In this document: in pieces, positions 23,389 to 32,344 of the stretch
How positions within the stretch are numbered: position 1 is the stretch's first letter
Layout: each line of letters begins with the position of its first letter
Assembly: GCF_000143985.1 (NCBI RefSeq)
Contig: NC_014364.1
Location: 2,542,001 to 2,606,000 of the forward strand
Length of the DNA: 64,000 nt
From: Sediminispirochaeta smaragdinae DSM 11293
GTDB lineage: Bacteria > Spirochaetota > Spirochaetia > DSM-16054 > Sediminispirochaetaceae
Direction: 5' to 3'
The notes under the pieces: generated by a model
The model's database searches: none
What the model was told of the DNA's origin: nothing
The model's input: only the letters and a program-made list of their open reading frames with translations
Made by a program: the position numbers and the translations under genes

Positions 23389-24171
23389 ATGAATGAAAAC
23401 ACAACAGAAATCGACGATCTGAATTTCTACACCTTGCTCGCTGTACTTCAAAGCGGCATGTGGCTGCAAGCCGACTTCGAACGGTTTCTCGAACCCTACG
23501 GACTATCCCATAGCCGATTCTCAATCCTGCTTTGGATCAAACATGCTCAGGAAGGAGAACCGATGGGCCATGAACTAGCCCATCGTCTCGGGGTGGCAAA
23601 ATCGACAGTATCCAGGTTGGTGGAAAAACTCCTTGCCGATGATCTTATCAGATGTGAACAGGATCCTGATGACGCAAGGAAAAAACACTATTCGCTCACT
23701 CCGCAGGCATCGGAGCTCCTTACGTCGATCATCCCCCGGTATCTATGCAGAATGCGCGATATGGCAAAAGAGCTCAACGAAGGCGAAAAGGTGAATCTCA
23801 TAGGATTGTTATCTAAAATAGATTTCCTGGATTCAGATAAAAGGATCATCAGGGGGACAGTGAAAACCATCGCCGACAAAGCTGAGGAAATCAAAGGCCT
23901 CTGCGAACGGGGCAGAAGTCGGGACATCGACCGGGTCCTCGACTTTCTGAACGACAAGGTCGATATTCCGACCACAAAAATCGTCGATTATTATCTGGGA
24001 ACCGTGATGAATCCCGAAGGCATTCGTCAAATCGAACATTATCTTTTTCACGGAAATCAGGTCCAAAGAAACTACTGCACACTCTATTTTTCGAGACGGA
24101 ACGAATGGGAAATCGTCAACAAAGCCTTCAAAATGGGATTGATCGACCAAATTCAGGCATACTCCCGATAG
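23389..24171 (+). CDS. MarR-family regulator with an unusual C-terminal extension
   Basis: Residues ~15-150 form a MarR winged helix: the recognition region reads MGHELAHRLGVAKSTVSRLV and the wing DPDDARKKHYSLT. MarR proteins are normally about 140-160 residues; this one has about 110 more, including repeated short helices (DKAEEIKGLCERGRSRDIDR) and IEHYLFHGNQVQRNYCTLYF. I do not recognise the extension. It resembles a small helical-repeat domain and could sense a ligand or partner. The operator-like repeat over its own promoter suggests autoregulation. Confidence 0.8.
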   Translation: MNENTTEIDDLNFYTLLAVLQSGMWLQADFERFLEPYGLSHSRFSILLWIKHAQEGEPMGHELAHRLGVAKSTVSRLVEKLLADDLIRCEQDPDDARKKHYSLTPQASELLTSIIPRYLCRMRDMAKELNEGEKVNLIGLLSKIDFLDSDKRIIRGTVKTIADKAEEIKGLCERGRSRDIDRVLDFLNDKVDIPTTKIVDYYLGTVMNPEGIRQIEHYLFHGNQVQRNYCTLYFSRRNEWEIVNKAFKMGLIDQIQAYSR

Positions 24172-24220
24172 ATTCCTGTAATCCCATGCTTTGACAGAGG
24201 TATATGAGGATTCTTCATTT

Positions 24221-24389
24221 GGGCGTTGCCCTCGCTTCCAGCTCGGGCCAGTCGACTTCGGGGTACGCTCTTCGCTCCCGTCCTCGGCTTCCCGCCTCGG
24301 ACCGCCTCCGGCGCCCTCCGTCTCCTTAACGCATCCTTAAAGGCTCCCCACAATTGCCCAAACCACCCTTCCCGTAGTAGTATTACCAT
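24221..24389 (+). repeat. GC-rich direct repeat upstream of the Rpn gene (copy 1)
   Basis: About 169 bp, repeated at 34842-35009 with high identity, strongest in the last 110 bp. It is GC-rich in its first two thirds with several CTCGG/CCGCCTCCGGCG segments and ends with the Rpn promoter. The surrounding DNA is not repeated, so it travels with the Rpn gene as one module. Confidence 0.8.
24378..24383 (+). promoter_or_regulatory. leaderless -10 box of the Rpn gene
   Basis: TAGTAT ends 6 nt before the ATG at 24390; TTGCCC lies 18 bp upstream. The same arrangement is conserved in the second copy (34998-35003). Confidence 0.5.
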
Positions 24390-25289
24390 ATGCCGAACGA
24401 GCACGATACACGCTACAAGTTCCTCTTCTCACACCCCATCTTCGTTCAGCGCCTCATGGAGGCCTTTGTCAAAGAACGTTTCGTTCGCAAACTCGACTTC
24501 GACTCCCTTGAACGGGTCGACAAAAGCTTTATTACCGAAGACTTCAAAACCAGGGAATCCGATATCATCTGGAAGATCAATTACACCGACAAACCCCTTT
24601 ACCTCTTCCTTCTCATCGAGTTCCAGTCCTCCGTCGACCACTCCATGCCTCTTAGGTTCCTTCGCTACATCACCGAGTTCTACCAAAGCTTCCATCAGAC
24701 TACCGACTCAGGACTCTTTCCTGCCGTCTTTCCCATCCTCATCTACAACGGTGACAGAAGGTGGACCGCTCCGCTTAACAGCCGGGACCTCATCGAACAG
24801 TCCATCCCGGAAAAGTACATCCCCTCTTTCCAGTACTACCCGGTTATCGAGAACCAGATCCCAAAACAGAGCCTGGCGAAGATCAAAAACGCCCTTTCCG
24901 CGGTCTTCTATGCCGAAAACTCCTCTCCCGAAGAGCTTGAGGCCGAGATCGATATCTTCCTTTCCATCATTACCGAAGAGAAACTTGAAGCGGTCCAGCT
25001 GTTGGTTCAATGGCTGAACAACTTCTTTGCGTCTGTCGAGGAGCAGCAAAAACAGCCGGTTTTATCCCGGATCAACGACATTGTGGAGGTAAAATCCATG
25101 TTACTTACCAAAATGAAAGAGCATGACCAAATGATGCTCGAGCAGGGTATCGAACAGGGTATCGAGCGGGGCGAAAAGCAGCGTGCCGTCATCACCGCCA
25201 AAAAGATGCTGGCAAAAGGATACTCCATTCAGGAAATATCCGAGCTTACCGGCCTCAGGCAGCAGGAGATCGAAGCATTACGGGATTGA
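24390..25289 (+). CDS. Rpn family recombination-promoting nuclease (PD-(D/E)XK; transposase_31 type)
   Basis: This 299-residue protein has the N-terminal RYKFLFSHP, the nuclease core RESDIIWKI...LYLFLLIEFQSS (acidic, then ExQ of the PD-(D/E)XK fold) and MPLRFLRYITEFY. It has the characteristic C-terminal GIEQGIERGEKQRAVITAKKML tail followed by a helix-turn-helix-like end (SIQEISELTGLRQQEIEAL). E. coli Rpn proteins promote RecA-independent recombination by nicking DNA. The C-terminal repeat region is typically the most variable part. A truncated second copy with the same flank lies at 35010-35436. Confidence 0.9.
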   Translation: MPNEHDTRYKFLFSHPIFVQRLMEAFVKERFVRKLDFDSLERVDKSFITEDFKTRESDIIWKINYTDKPLYLFLLIEFQSSVDHSMPLRFLRYITEFYQSFHQTTDSGLFPAVFPILIYNGDRRWTAPLNSRDLIEQSIPEKYIPSFQYYPVIENQIPKQSLAKIKNALSAVFYAENSSPEELEAEIDIFLSIITEEKLEAVQLLVQWLNNFFASVEEQQKQPVLSRINDIVEVKSMLLTKMKEHDQMMLEQGIEQGIERGEKQRAVITAKKMLAKGYSIQEISELTGLRQQEIEALRD

Positions 25290-25377
25290 AAAGAATGGCT
25301 TTTCCATCAAAGGAAGCATGACGGATTTTGGATCCGCCAGAAACGGCAAGAGGAATAAAATTCGAAGAGCAGACTCC

Positions 25378-25414
25378 ACCTATCAGTGGGAAAAGGAGTA
25401 CACCACTGATAGGT
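25378..25414. repeat. perfect 12-bp inverted repeat between convergent genes
   Basis: Positions 25378-25389 and 25403-25414 are exact complements (ACCTATCAGTGG and its reverse) around a 13-nt loop. It sits between the Rpn gene and the aldolase gene, which converge. No T-run follows, so it is not a classical terminator, though it could stop or protect transcripts. Confidence 0.5.
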
Positions 25415-25498
25415 ATGAATCTACAATCTCTATATTTTAGATAAGAGAAAATCAATCGCAACAAAGGTTATTGCACGTTATTCCCCTAAAAGCATGAA

Positions 25499-26131
25499 CT
25501 ATCTGTTATCAAGTTCTGCAATTTGTGCTTTGCTGAGACTATGGCTTCCAGGTAAATCCCGGGTTATATACGTGATCATCGCGGACTTTTCCAACAATTC
25601 AAGGCAGTCAAAAGCATCCAACATGGTCTTACCTACTGCTATAGCACCATGATTTTCCATTAATAATACCTTATGAGTTTTTATATCATGTGCTACAGCC
25701 TCAGCAAGCCCTTTCGTTCCCATCATTTTATAGGGAACATTCACGATTTCACCTATGACACAATATGCTTCAGCAGTGAGCTTTGTGTCTATACTATTGG
25801 GTTGCACCGTTGAATATGCGCTTGCATATGTGGGGTGTGCATGGACAACTGCCTTCATATCGGGTCGAGCCTGCAACACCATACGATGCATTTCAGTCTC
25901 AATGCTCAAAGGCAAATGGGGAGTCAGATTTGTTCCATCAAATTTGACTACTGCAATCAAATCGGGAGTAAGATTTCCTTTATCCAAACTTGATGGGGTA
26001 ATGCAAAATTTTTCATCATCAATTCGCAAACTAATATTTCCACCACTTGCCGTAGTCAGTTGCCGGTCATATAAGCGATTCATATAATCGGCAACTATTT
26101 TTCGTTCGTTCTGAAATTCAAAAGGGTCCAT
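25499..26131 (-). CDS. class II aldolase (fuculose-phosphate aldolase/AraD family)
   Basis: This ~210-residue zinc aldolase has the substrate loop TTASGGNISLR, the ITPSSLDKGNL segment, the metal site HAHPTYASAY and the catalytic Glu in MENHGAIAVGKTM with the third metal His. Members cleave sugar phosphates to DHAP (or phosphate ester) plus an aldehyde. With MtnK- and MtnA-like genes in the same operon, the likely substrate is 5-methylthioribulose-1-phosphate or 5-deoxyribulose-1-phosphate (inference). The start at 26131 is preferred over 26194, with GGAGAGAG about 8 nt upstream. It is the last gene of the operon. Confidence 0.85.
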   Translation of the reverse strand: MDPFEFQNERKIVADYMNRLYDRQLTTASGGNISLRIDDEKFCITPSSLDKGNLTPDLIAVVKFDGTNLTPHLPLSIETEMHRMVLQARPDMKAVVHAHPTYASAYSTVQPNSIDTKLTAEAYCVIGEIVNVPYKMMGTKGLAEAVAHDIKTHKVLLMENHGAIAVGKTMLDAFDCLELLEKSAMITYITRDLPGSHSLSKAQIAELDNR

Positions 26132-26201
26132 GATATTTTCTCTCTCCTTGCCTACAAAGGCATGTAGTAAAAACGTAATGTCGTTTTTCTTCATTTGCTA
26201 A

Positions 26202-27635
26202 TCATTCATTTAACATTAGACGATTTTTGTTCCAATCCTCATAGTATTGCTGTATACCCTTACGGACCTTTGGCTGGTATGTTATACAGGAGTCCTCTGT
26301 AGATCGACTACTAGCAAAATACTCATTGCAAACATCAGCACATCCGATTATCGAGGCCTGTGAATAATCCCCTAACAAGATGATATCTTTCTCCGTTAAA
26401 TCAGCAAGAAACTGGCACAAAGTTGGTGATCGAAAGCCTCCTCCACAACAACGTATATAGTCCCTTTCAAAGGGAATCATATTGCACAAAGATAAATACT
26501 GATTATAAATCGCACAAGCAGTATCACTTAGCAGCCCCCATGCAAGATCTGTAATGTCACAATCAGCACTAAAAGGCGATTTCATTACAAATCCTCCCAT
26601 CTTTAAACTTTTCTGGCGGGAAAAAAGTAAAGAAGTGAAAGAAGCGGTACAAGGGAAACCTGTTTTCTCTGCATACTTCTTCTCCAATTCCTCGTAACTA
26701 TAATCCGAGAGAAAGTGTTCCTTGAATCGTTGATAATTCAATCCTGTAACACCCGGATTTGTTTCAACTAAATAATTCTTCCCTCCTATATTACAATCGA
26801 CCCAACATCGCTCGTCTGGATCGTAATATTGCTCCTCATGTATTCTTACCACAGGGGAAGTAGTACCAGAAATAATAACGATATCCCCATCTGTACATTG
26901 GCTGCTCTTTGCAGCCAATTGTGTGTCGGCCCCACCAATAATGAAAACCACATCGGGACCCAATGAAAAACGCTGCAATTGAGAATGCTTGATACTTCCC
27001 AGTTTTGAACCTGAAAGCTGTATCTCGGGAAGTATTCGTGGATCTATCCCATATGCTTTACATATACGTTCTGACCACTGCATATCAATGATATCAAAAA
27101 GCTGAGTTTCACAGGCCTGTGACGGTTCAATAAAAATTTCCCCGCAGAAAATCTCACCAATCCATTCGCTCAGACTCGTAATCTTTGAAATCTTAGAAAA
27201 ATCCTGTGGGTATTTTTTCTTGAAACCCATCAGCTTAGCTGCAATGAAATCTTCAGTTACCCACTTACCGGTACGCTTGTAAATCTCTTGCTTTCCTCCA
27301 ATTTCGTCCATCCACTGCCGGCCGCGGTTGTCTATGTTTGGTAATCCCATACATGCCACGTGGGCGGCATCATACAAGACAACACTTTGCCGAGCCCCTG
27401 AAGCGGTTATTGCGTCGATTTTGATATCGGAGAATTCACGCAATAATTCTTCAGCCATCCATAGAAGCCTCGTTTCCCATTCTTGGGGGAGAAAGTATTG
27501 TGCATCGGGGTAGTTTTCATCTCTGTAATAGTGATTTTCTATTACCCTCGATCCAATGATTTTTCCTTGCGAAGAAACTATGGCTATTTTCGAATTACCT
27601 GTTCCCATATCAAATACGAGATAATATGCATCCAT
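26202..27635 (-). CDS. FGGY family carbohydrate kinase
   Basis: This ~477-residue kinase opens with the ATP-phosphate loop VFDMGTGNSKIAIV, has the catalytic region around MGLPNIDNRG and a C-terminal adenosine loop RCCGGGFRSPTLCQFLADL. Sequence details (GTTSPVVRIHEE) are nearer to autoinducer-2 kinase/LsrK-like FGGY proteins than to xylulokinase or glycerol kinase. In this operon it would phosphorylate a free sugar or polyol intermediate that bypasses MtnK. Substrate unknown. It overlaps the dehydrogenase gene upstream; an AGGTGAG site precedes the ATG at 27635. Confidence 0.85.
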   Translation of the reverse strand: MDAYYLVFDMGTGNSKIAIVSSQGKIIGSRVIENHYYRDENYPDAQYFLPQEWETRLLWMAEELLREFSDIKIDAITASGARQSVVLYDAAHVACMGLPNIDNRGRQWMDEIGGKQEIYKRTGKWVTEDFIAAKLMGFKKKYPQDFSKISKITSLSEWIGEIFCGEIFIEPSQACETQLFDIIDMQWSERICKAYGIDPRILPEIQLSGSKLGSIKHSQLQRFSLGPDVVFIIGGADTQLAAKSSQCTDGDIVIISGTTSPVVRIHEEQYYDPDERCWVDCNIGGKNYLVETNPGVTGLNYQRFKEHFLSDYSYEELEKKYAEKTGFPCTASFTSLLFSRQKSLKMGGFVMKSPFSADCDITDLAWGLLSDTACAIYNQYLSLCNMIPFERDYIRCCGGGFRSPTLCQFLADLTEKDIILLGDYSQASIIGCADVCNEYFASSRSTEDSCITYQPKVRKGIQQYYEDWNKNRLMLNE

Positions 27636-27640
27636 GATGC

Positions 27641-28633
27641 TCACCTACTCTTCAAAACGTGTTTATTATAAACAACACTCTCAAGGTTTCTTCCTTCCAG
27701 CCATTGGATCACATTATTCGTAATAATATCGGACTGATGGCTTGTAACTTCATAGGATGCTCCGCAAATATGCGGGGTAAGCAACACATTTGGGTAGGAC
27801 AAAATTTCAAGGTCCTCAGGCTTTGGAGGTTCGGTATCCAAAACATCAAGGATCGCACCAGAAATCTGTTTCTCTTTCAAAGCCTCACATAGAGATTCGT
27901 AATCAACTACCGCGCTTCGGGCAGAATTCACAAACAAAGAATCAGGTTTCATCAAAGAGAAGAGTTTCTTGTTGATCATACCGCGAGTACTATCCAAAAC
28001 AGGGAGATGGATGGATACAATATCGTTCTCAGAAAAAATCTCTTCGACTGAGCATTTTCTATAGGAACTCGATACAGCTTCCACATAGGGATCATAAAAG
28101 GATATCTCACAACCAAAAGCTTCAAAGAGATGCGCGGTTGCCTTTCCTACCGCACCAAACCCAACAAAGCCAATGTTCTTACCTTGCAGCTCATGGCCCA
28201 TCCACAGATAGTAGGGAGTGGTACCTTCCACCCATTTCATCTCTTTCACCCATTGGGTGGCAGGGATGATATTCCGATACAATGTCAGCACCAAACCGAC
28301 AACCATCTCTGCAACTGCCTGACAATTACGTGCAGGAGTACATAGTACAGGGATACCGGCGGCTGTACAGGCATCAACATCGATGTTGGCAGGATTAGCT
28401 CTGCAATCACCGATAGCCTGAAGATTATGGTAATTGTCCAGAACCTTCTTTGTGATACGATCCAACTCCGTAATTAACACATCGGGTTCATATTTCTTCA
28501 AGGATTCCAACATGGCATCCTCGTAATATCGTTCTCCTGTTTCTGTCCAAGGGAGGTAGACTACCTCACTAAAATAGTTCTCCAACTCTTCAATACGATT
28601 TGGTGTCATTGGGGCACGTACTAATAATTTCAT
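27641..28633 (-). CDS. D-isomer-specific 2-hydroxyacid dehydrogenase (phosphoglycerate dehydrogenase-like)
   Basis: This 330-residue NAD-dependent oxidoreductase has the Rossmann loop VGFGAVGKATAHLF, the catalytic Arg in VNSARSAVVDYESL, the Glu region DVLDTEPPKPEDL and the catalytic His in LTPHICGAS. It lacks the ACT domain of SerA, so it acts on another 2-hydroxy or 2-keto acid. It lies between the MtnA-like and FGGY genes with overlaps and short gaps, so it belongs to the same operon and presumably acts on a product of the same sugar. Confidence 0.88.
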   Translation of the reverse strand: MKLLVRAPMTPNRIEELENYFSEVVYLPWTETGERYYEDAMLESLKKYEPDVLITELDRITKKVLDNYHNLQAIGDCRANPANIDVDACTAAGIPVLCTPARNCQAVAEMVVGLVLTLYRNIIPATQWVKEMKWVEGTTPYYLWMGHELQGKNIGFVGFGAVGKATAHLFEAFGCEISFYDPYVEAVSSSYRKCSVEEIFSENDIVSIHLPVLDSTRGMINKKLFSLMKPDSLFVNSARSAVVDYESLCEALKEKQISGAILDVLDTEPPKPEDLEILSYPNVLLTPHICGASYEVTSHQSDIITNNVIQWLEGRNLESVVYNKHVLKSR

Positions 28634-28640
28634 GATTATC

Positions 28641-29717
28641 CTATTCTTCCTGACTATTCTTTTCAGAATCAGCGAAATATCGTTTTAGGTCTTGTGGTAG
28701 ATACACGCCTAAATCAGTTACCACTCCGCTACATAGCTCCGGTGGGGTGATATCGAAAGCCGGATAGAATCCTTCGACTCCATCCATGGTAAGCTTCACA
28801 TCCAAGGCTTTAAGCACGAGCTCAGGATCCCTCTCTTCTATTCTTACATCACGTATGTCAGGATGATCGGGATCTGGGGTGCCGGTGACATAATAGGGAA
28901 TACCATAGTAATGGGCAGCCAAGGCAATCTGAAAGGTACCAACTTTATTGATTATATGACCATCCACGGTAATGACATCTGAAGCGGAGGTAAAGAGATC
29001 GACATTCTTTGCTTTCAATGTATAACCTGGCATGTTATCGGTTATCACAGTGACAGGGAATCCCATATCGCACGCCACACTTGCAGTAAGTCGCGACCCC
29101 TGGAAATAAGGGCGGGTTTCTGCACAGATGACCTTGATCGGGTTGTTCAGGCGCTTACACGCACGTAGTATTGTTCCAACCACCGTATCTCCAAAACATT
29201 GGGTCATGATCGTTCCGTTTTTGGGAATCAACTTGGCCAGATTTTCTCCGACAAGCGTATATTTCTTATAGTTATTGTTCACAAAGTTGAATGCATATTG
29301 GAACAGCGCTTCTACAAGAGCTTCCCCTCGGGTCCCTTCCCGAAGGCTCTGCCGAACAATATCCACAGCTCCCCCAACAATCCTTTTCATTTGTTCAACG
29401 GTCGTCGGCCGGGCATGGGACAAGGTATAGGCAGCATCCTCCATATATGTAAGGACATCAACATCTTTCCTATCGGCAATCTCATGGGCAGCAAGTGCCA
29501 TCCCCATCGCTGCTGCAAGATACGGCCCGGCACTTTGCGTTACCATATCTTTAATAGCTTGGGCAACTTCCTGAACACTCTTGCACGTTACAAATTCTGT
29601 ACGAATAGGGTAAATCCTTCTGTCAAGGATCCTAACTTCTCCATTTTTATACCAAGCAATATTTTCATATCGTAAGAGGAAGGCTAAACCTTCGTCCGCT
29701 CTTTCCATTTCTTCCAA
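28641..29717 (-). CDS. MtnA/DrdI-type aldose-1-phosphate isomerase (eIF2B-alpha fold)
   Basis: The 358-residue protein belongs to the family that isomerises 5-methylthioribose-1-phosphate, 5-deoxyribose-1-phosphate or ribose-1,5-bisphosphate to the ketose. The catalytic cysteine is in IMTQCFGDT and the aspartate in ITDNMPGYT; downstream GHIINKVGTFQIAL matches the substrate site. The surrounding residues (QCFGD instead of HCNAG) differ from classical MtnA, so the substrate may be a relative. The TTG at 29717 lies right behind GAGGAG; ATG at 29708 is an alternative. Confidence 0.82.
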   Translation of the reverse strand: MEEMERADEGLAFLLRYENIAWYKNGEVRILDRRIYPIRTEFVTCKSVQEVAQAIKDMVTQSAGPYLAAAMGMALAAHEIADRKDVDVLTYMEDAAYTLSHARPTTVEQMKRIVGGAVDIVRQSLREGTRGEALVEALFQYAFNFVNNNYKKYTLVGENLAKLIPKNGTIMTQCFGDTVVGTILRACKRLNNPIKVICAETRPYFQGSRLTASVACDMGFPVTVITDNMPGYTLKAKNVDLFTSASDVITVDGHIINKVGTFQIALAAHYYGIPYYVTGTPDPDHPDIRDVRIEERDPELVLKALDVKLTMDGVEGFYPAFDITPPELCSGVVTDLGVYLPQDLKRYFADSEKNSQEE

Positions 29718-29794
29718 TACTCCTCTAGTAGGTTTTCAACATGACAACGACAAGCCTTACGCTCCTGTTGCGTTTAAGCATTCAAAGCATTTTC

Positions 29795-31006
29795 TCAATA
29801 GGCTTCCATCACATCCTCGAAAATTTCAACAAGCTCGGATCCTGTCGCTAAAGCTGCTCTTCTCATGATTAATTGAATTCCAGTTGCAATGAGCGCCCGC
29901 TCCATAGGAATTTTCAACACGGGATCTGTAACATCATTAAGTTCCTGGACCTTTGCATCACCAACCACACGCCGTATCATTTCGGTTCCCGCATATCCGA
30001 ATGAGTCGGACCATATATTTGCTAAGTAGTGCTCTTTAAACTTTGCGTTATATAAGGGGAAAGAAACAATCTCATCAAATTTCTTCTCCAGTTTGGCTTT
30101 TGTCAAAGCTACAATCTCAGTAATTGCGGTTTTCGCCCAATGAATAAATTCTGTGTTTTCCGGGTGGACATATGCTTTATGTGCCCAAGCAAAAAACATG
30201 TTACCGATGACATTACCGATGTCATATCCAATAGGCCCGTAGTATGCAAATTCAGGGTCTATCACTTTCAGCCCCTCTTCATTAACGAAGATAGAACCCG
30301 AATGTAAATCACCATGGACCAAAGCTTGGGCATGATTCATAAATTCATCTCGAAGGATACCGACTTCGCTTTTCAGGTCCTCATTTTGGTAGAGATGTTT
30401 TTCAACAAATTCCTCATTTCCGGCAGTAATGATATTTCGCTTTTTGTAATCGTAATACGGTTCGGTAAGAACCAGATCTTCAGTGATATCACAAAGCTCA
30501 GCATTTGTGAATTTTTTAACTCGTTCCTTCTTTGTTGCACGATCAAGGACCAAATCAGTGGATGGAAGCAAGGTATCGGCCATGAACGTGGAAATATCCT
30601 CAGCAAGTTTAGGAAAAATCTTCCCCTGCACCATCTCTTTCCTGAGATTCTTATATGCAGAAATATCTTCCATATATAATGCACACATTACTTCATCATA
30701 ATAGTAGATTTTTGGAACCATTGAGGGAGCACATGCTCCCTCAATGGATAATACATCGGCTTCAATCTTGTTATGATTCAAGTTCAGGGGTCTTCCTGAA
30801 GAACGAACAAATTTATCTGCTTGCTTCACAACTATAGATCGTCCCGTATCCTCATCGGTGACAACAAATACATAATTGATATTTCCATCACCAATTTCAC
30901 GACAGCTAAGTCTTGCACCTGGTTCGAAATAATGAACCAAATCAATGGTACAAGCCATCACATCCTCTGCTTTCATCAAAAAGTGCTTTGCATAATCCTT
31001 GTTCAT
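29795..31006 (-). CDS. mtnK: S-methyl-5-thioribose kinase (or 5-deoxyribose kinase)
   Basis: This 403-residue protein kinase-like sugar kinase phosphorylates the C1 hydroxyl of methylthioribose. It has the ATP loop REIGDGNINYVFVV, the lysine IVVKQADKFVR, the catalytic loop LVHGDLHSGSIFV and the metal aspartate in VIDPEFAYYGPIGYDIG, all typical of MtnK. The related DrdK uses 5-deoxyribose; sequence alone does not separate them. It lies three bases after the NhaC-like gene stop and has no clear ribosome site, so coupling is likely. Confidence 0.88.
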   Translation of the reverse strand: MNKDYAKHFLMKAEDVMACTIDLVHYFEPGARLSCREIGDGNINYVFVVTDEDTGRSIVVKQADKFVRSSGRPLNLNHNKIEADVLSIEGACAPSMVPKIYYYDEVMCALYMEDISAYKNLRKEMVQGKIFPKLAEDISTFMADTLLPSTDLVLDRATKKERVKKFTNAELCDITEDLVLTEPYYDYKKRNIITAGNEEFVEKHLYQNEDLKSEVGILRDEFMNHAQALVHGDLHSGSIFVNEEGLKVIDPEFAYYGPIGYDIGNVIGNMFFAWAHKAYVHPENTEFIHWAKTAITEIVALTKAKLEKKFDEIVSFPLYNAKFKEHYLANIWSDSFGYAGTEMIRRVVGDAKVQELNDVTDPVLKIPMERALIATGIQLIMRRAALATGSELVEIFEDVMEAY

Positions 31007-31009
31007 TTT

Positions 31010-32344
31010 TTATTTATTACCAATGAGGCTTTTCTCAGTAAACTTATTTGGCCAACCAATACCAATGAAAATGAGACCGAAGACGATCATCATCAGGCAA
31101 TACCACACGTACGGGATAATTGTAACCGGTGAAATTTTAGCCATTGCTCCTGCAACCAACAACTGGCCTGCATATGGCGAGAGACCGTTAAATGCCGAAG
31201 AGAAAAGGTCAAGGATACTCGCTGCACGACGACGGTCGATTCCCATCTCATCAGAAATGTCGCGAGCAATCGGACCAGCTGAAATGATGGAGATGGTATT
31301 ATTTGTAGTGGCAATGTCCAGCAGGCTTACCAAAGAAGCAATAGCCAGCTCACCACCACGTCTTGTCTTTGTCTTTCTGGTAAGAGCATGTAACAACCAA
31401 TCGATACCACCAAGGTATTTCATCAAGGCAACCAAACCGCCTACCAATACAGCAATCAAAGCCATATCTTCCATCCACGTCATACCGGTATGCACGACCT
31501 TCAGTGATTCCAGTAAGGTGAAATCGCCATGAAAAAGGCCGATTACAACACCACCAAGAATACCAACCAGCATGACCTGCATTACATTCATCCCCATAAG
31601 GGAGAGAAGAATAATGAGAATATAGGGAATAATATTGACGAAATTATATGCATATACGGTTCCAGCCGCAGGCGCATCGATTTTGACAAAGGCTAAAACC
31701 AGCACATTTATGATGACTGCCGGCAATACCATGAGAATATTTGCCTTAAACTTATCTTTCATCTCAACTTCCAGCATTCTGGTTGCAGCAATGGTCGTAT
31801 CGGAAATGAAGGAAAGATTATCACCAAACATTGCACCGCCAACGATAAGTCCACATACGAGTGCCACATTCACTCCAATCTTAGAAGAGAGGGCAATACC
31901 GATGGGGATCAATGCAGAAACCGTACCCATGGAAGTTCCCATGGAAAAACTTACCAGACAGGCAATAAGGAACAGACCAGGCAAGATCATCCGCCCAGGG
32001 AGAATCGACAAACCAAAGTTTACCATTGAGTCAACGGCATGCATGCTGTTTGCTACACCATAGAAGGCACCTGCAAGCAGATAGATGATTACCATCAAAA
32101 TAAGGGTATTCTCTCCACCACCTTTGCAGAATATCGTGACTTTATCACCAAACGTGGTCTCTTTATCCCCCTTTTTGGGCAGGATAAATGCAACAATACA
32201 TGCGATGGAAATACCGATTGCCAATGGAATATTGTCAAAACTCCCACTTCCAATCCCCACAGTCACATACAGCACCAAAAAAATAATGAGGGGAAGTAAT
32301 CCGATAAAACCACCTTTGCCTTTCCCGGCATCTTCTTTAAGCAT
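31010..32344 (-). CDS. NhaC family Na+/H+ antiporter-like transporter
   Basis: This 444-residue membrane protein has about eleven hydrophobic segments and the family signature SFSMGTSMGTVSALIPIGIALS and MFGDNLSFISDTTIAATR. NhaC relatives in catabolic operons often carry organic substrates with sodium instead of exchanging protons. As first gene of the salvage operon it may import methylthioribose, deoxyribose or a nucleoside derivative (inference). AAGGAG lies 7 nt before the ATG. It is divergent from the DeoR gene. Confidence 0.85.
   Translation of the reverse strand: MLKEDAGKGKGGFIGLLPLIIFLVLYVTVGIGSGSFDNIPLAIGISIACIVAFILPKKGDKETTFGDKVTIFCKGGGENTLILMVIIYLLAGAFYGVANSMHAVDSMVNFGLSILPGRMILPGLFLIACLVSFSMGTSMGTVSALIPIGIALSSKIGVNVALVCGLIVGGAMFGDNLSFISDTTIAATRMLEVEMKDKFKANILMVLPAVIINVLVLAFVKIDAPAAGTVYAYNFVNIIPYILIILLSLMGMNVMQVMLVGILGGVVIGLFHGDFTLLESLKVVHTGMTWMEDMALIAVLVGGLVALMKYLGGIDWLLHALTRKTKTRRGGELAIASLVSLLDIATTNNTISIISAGPIARDISDEMGIDRRRAASILDLFSSAFNGLSPYAGQLLVAGAMAKISPVTIIPYVWYCLMMIVFGLIFIGIGWPNKFTEKSLIGNK

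Noticed and set aside
24226..25017. 263-codon plus-strand frame starting in the GC-rich repeat
   Set aside because: It is Ser/Pro-rich nonsense in another frame of the Rpn gene.
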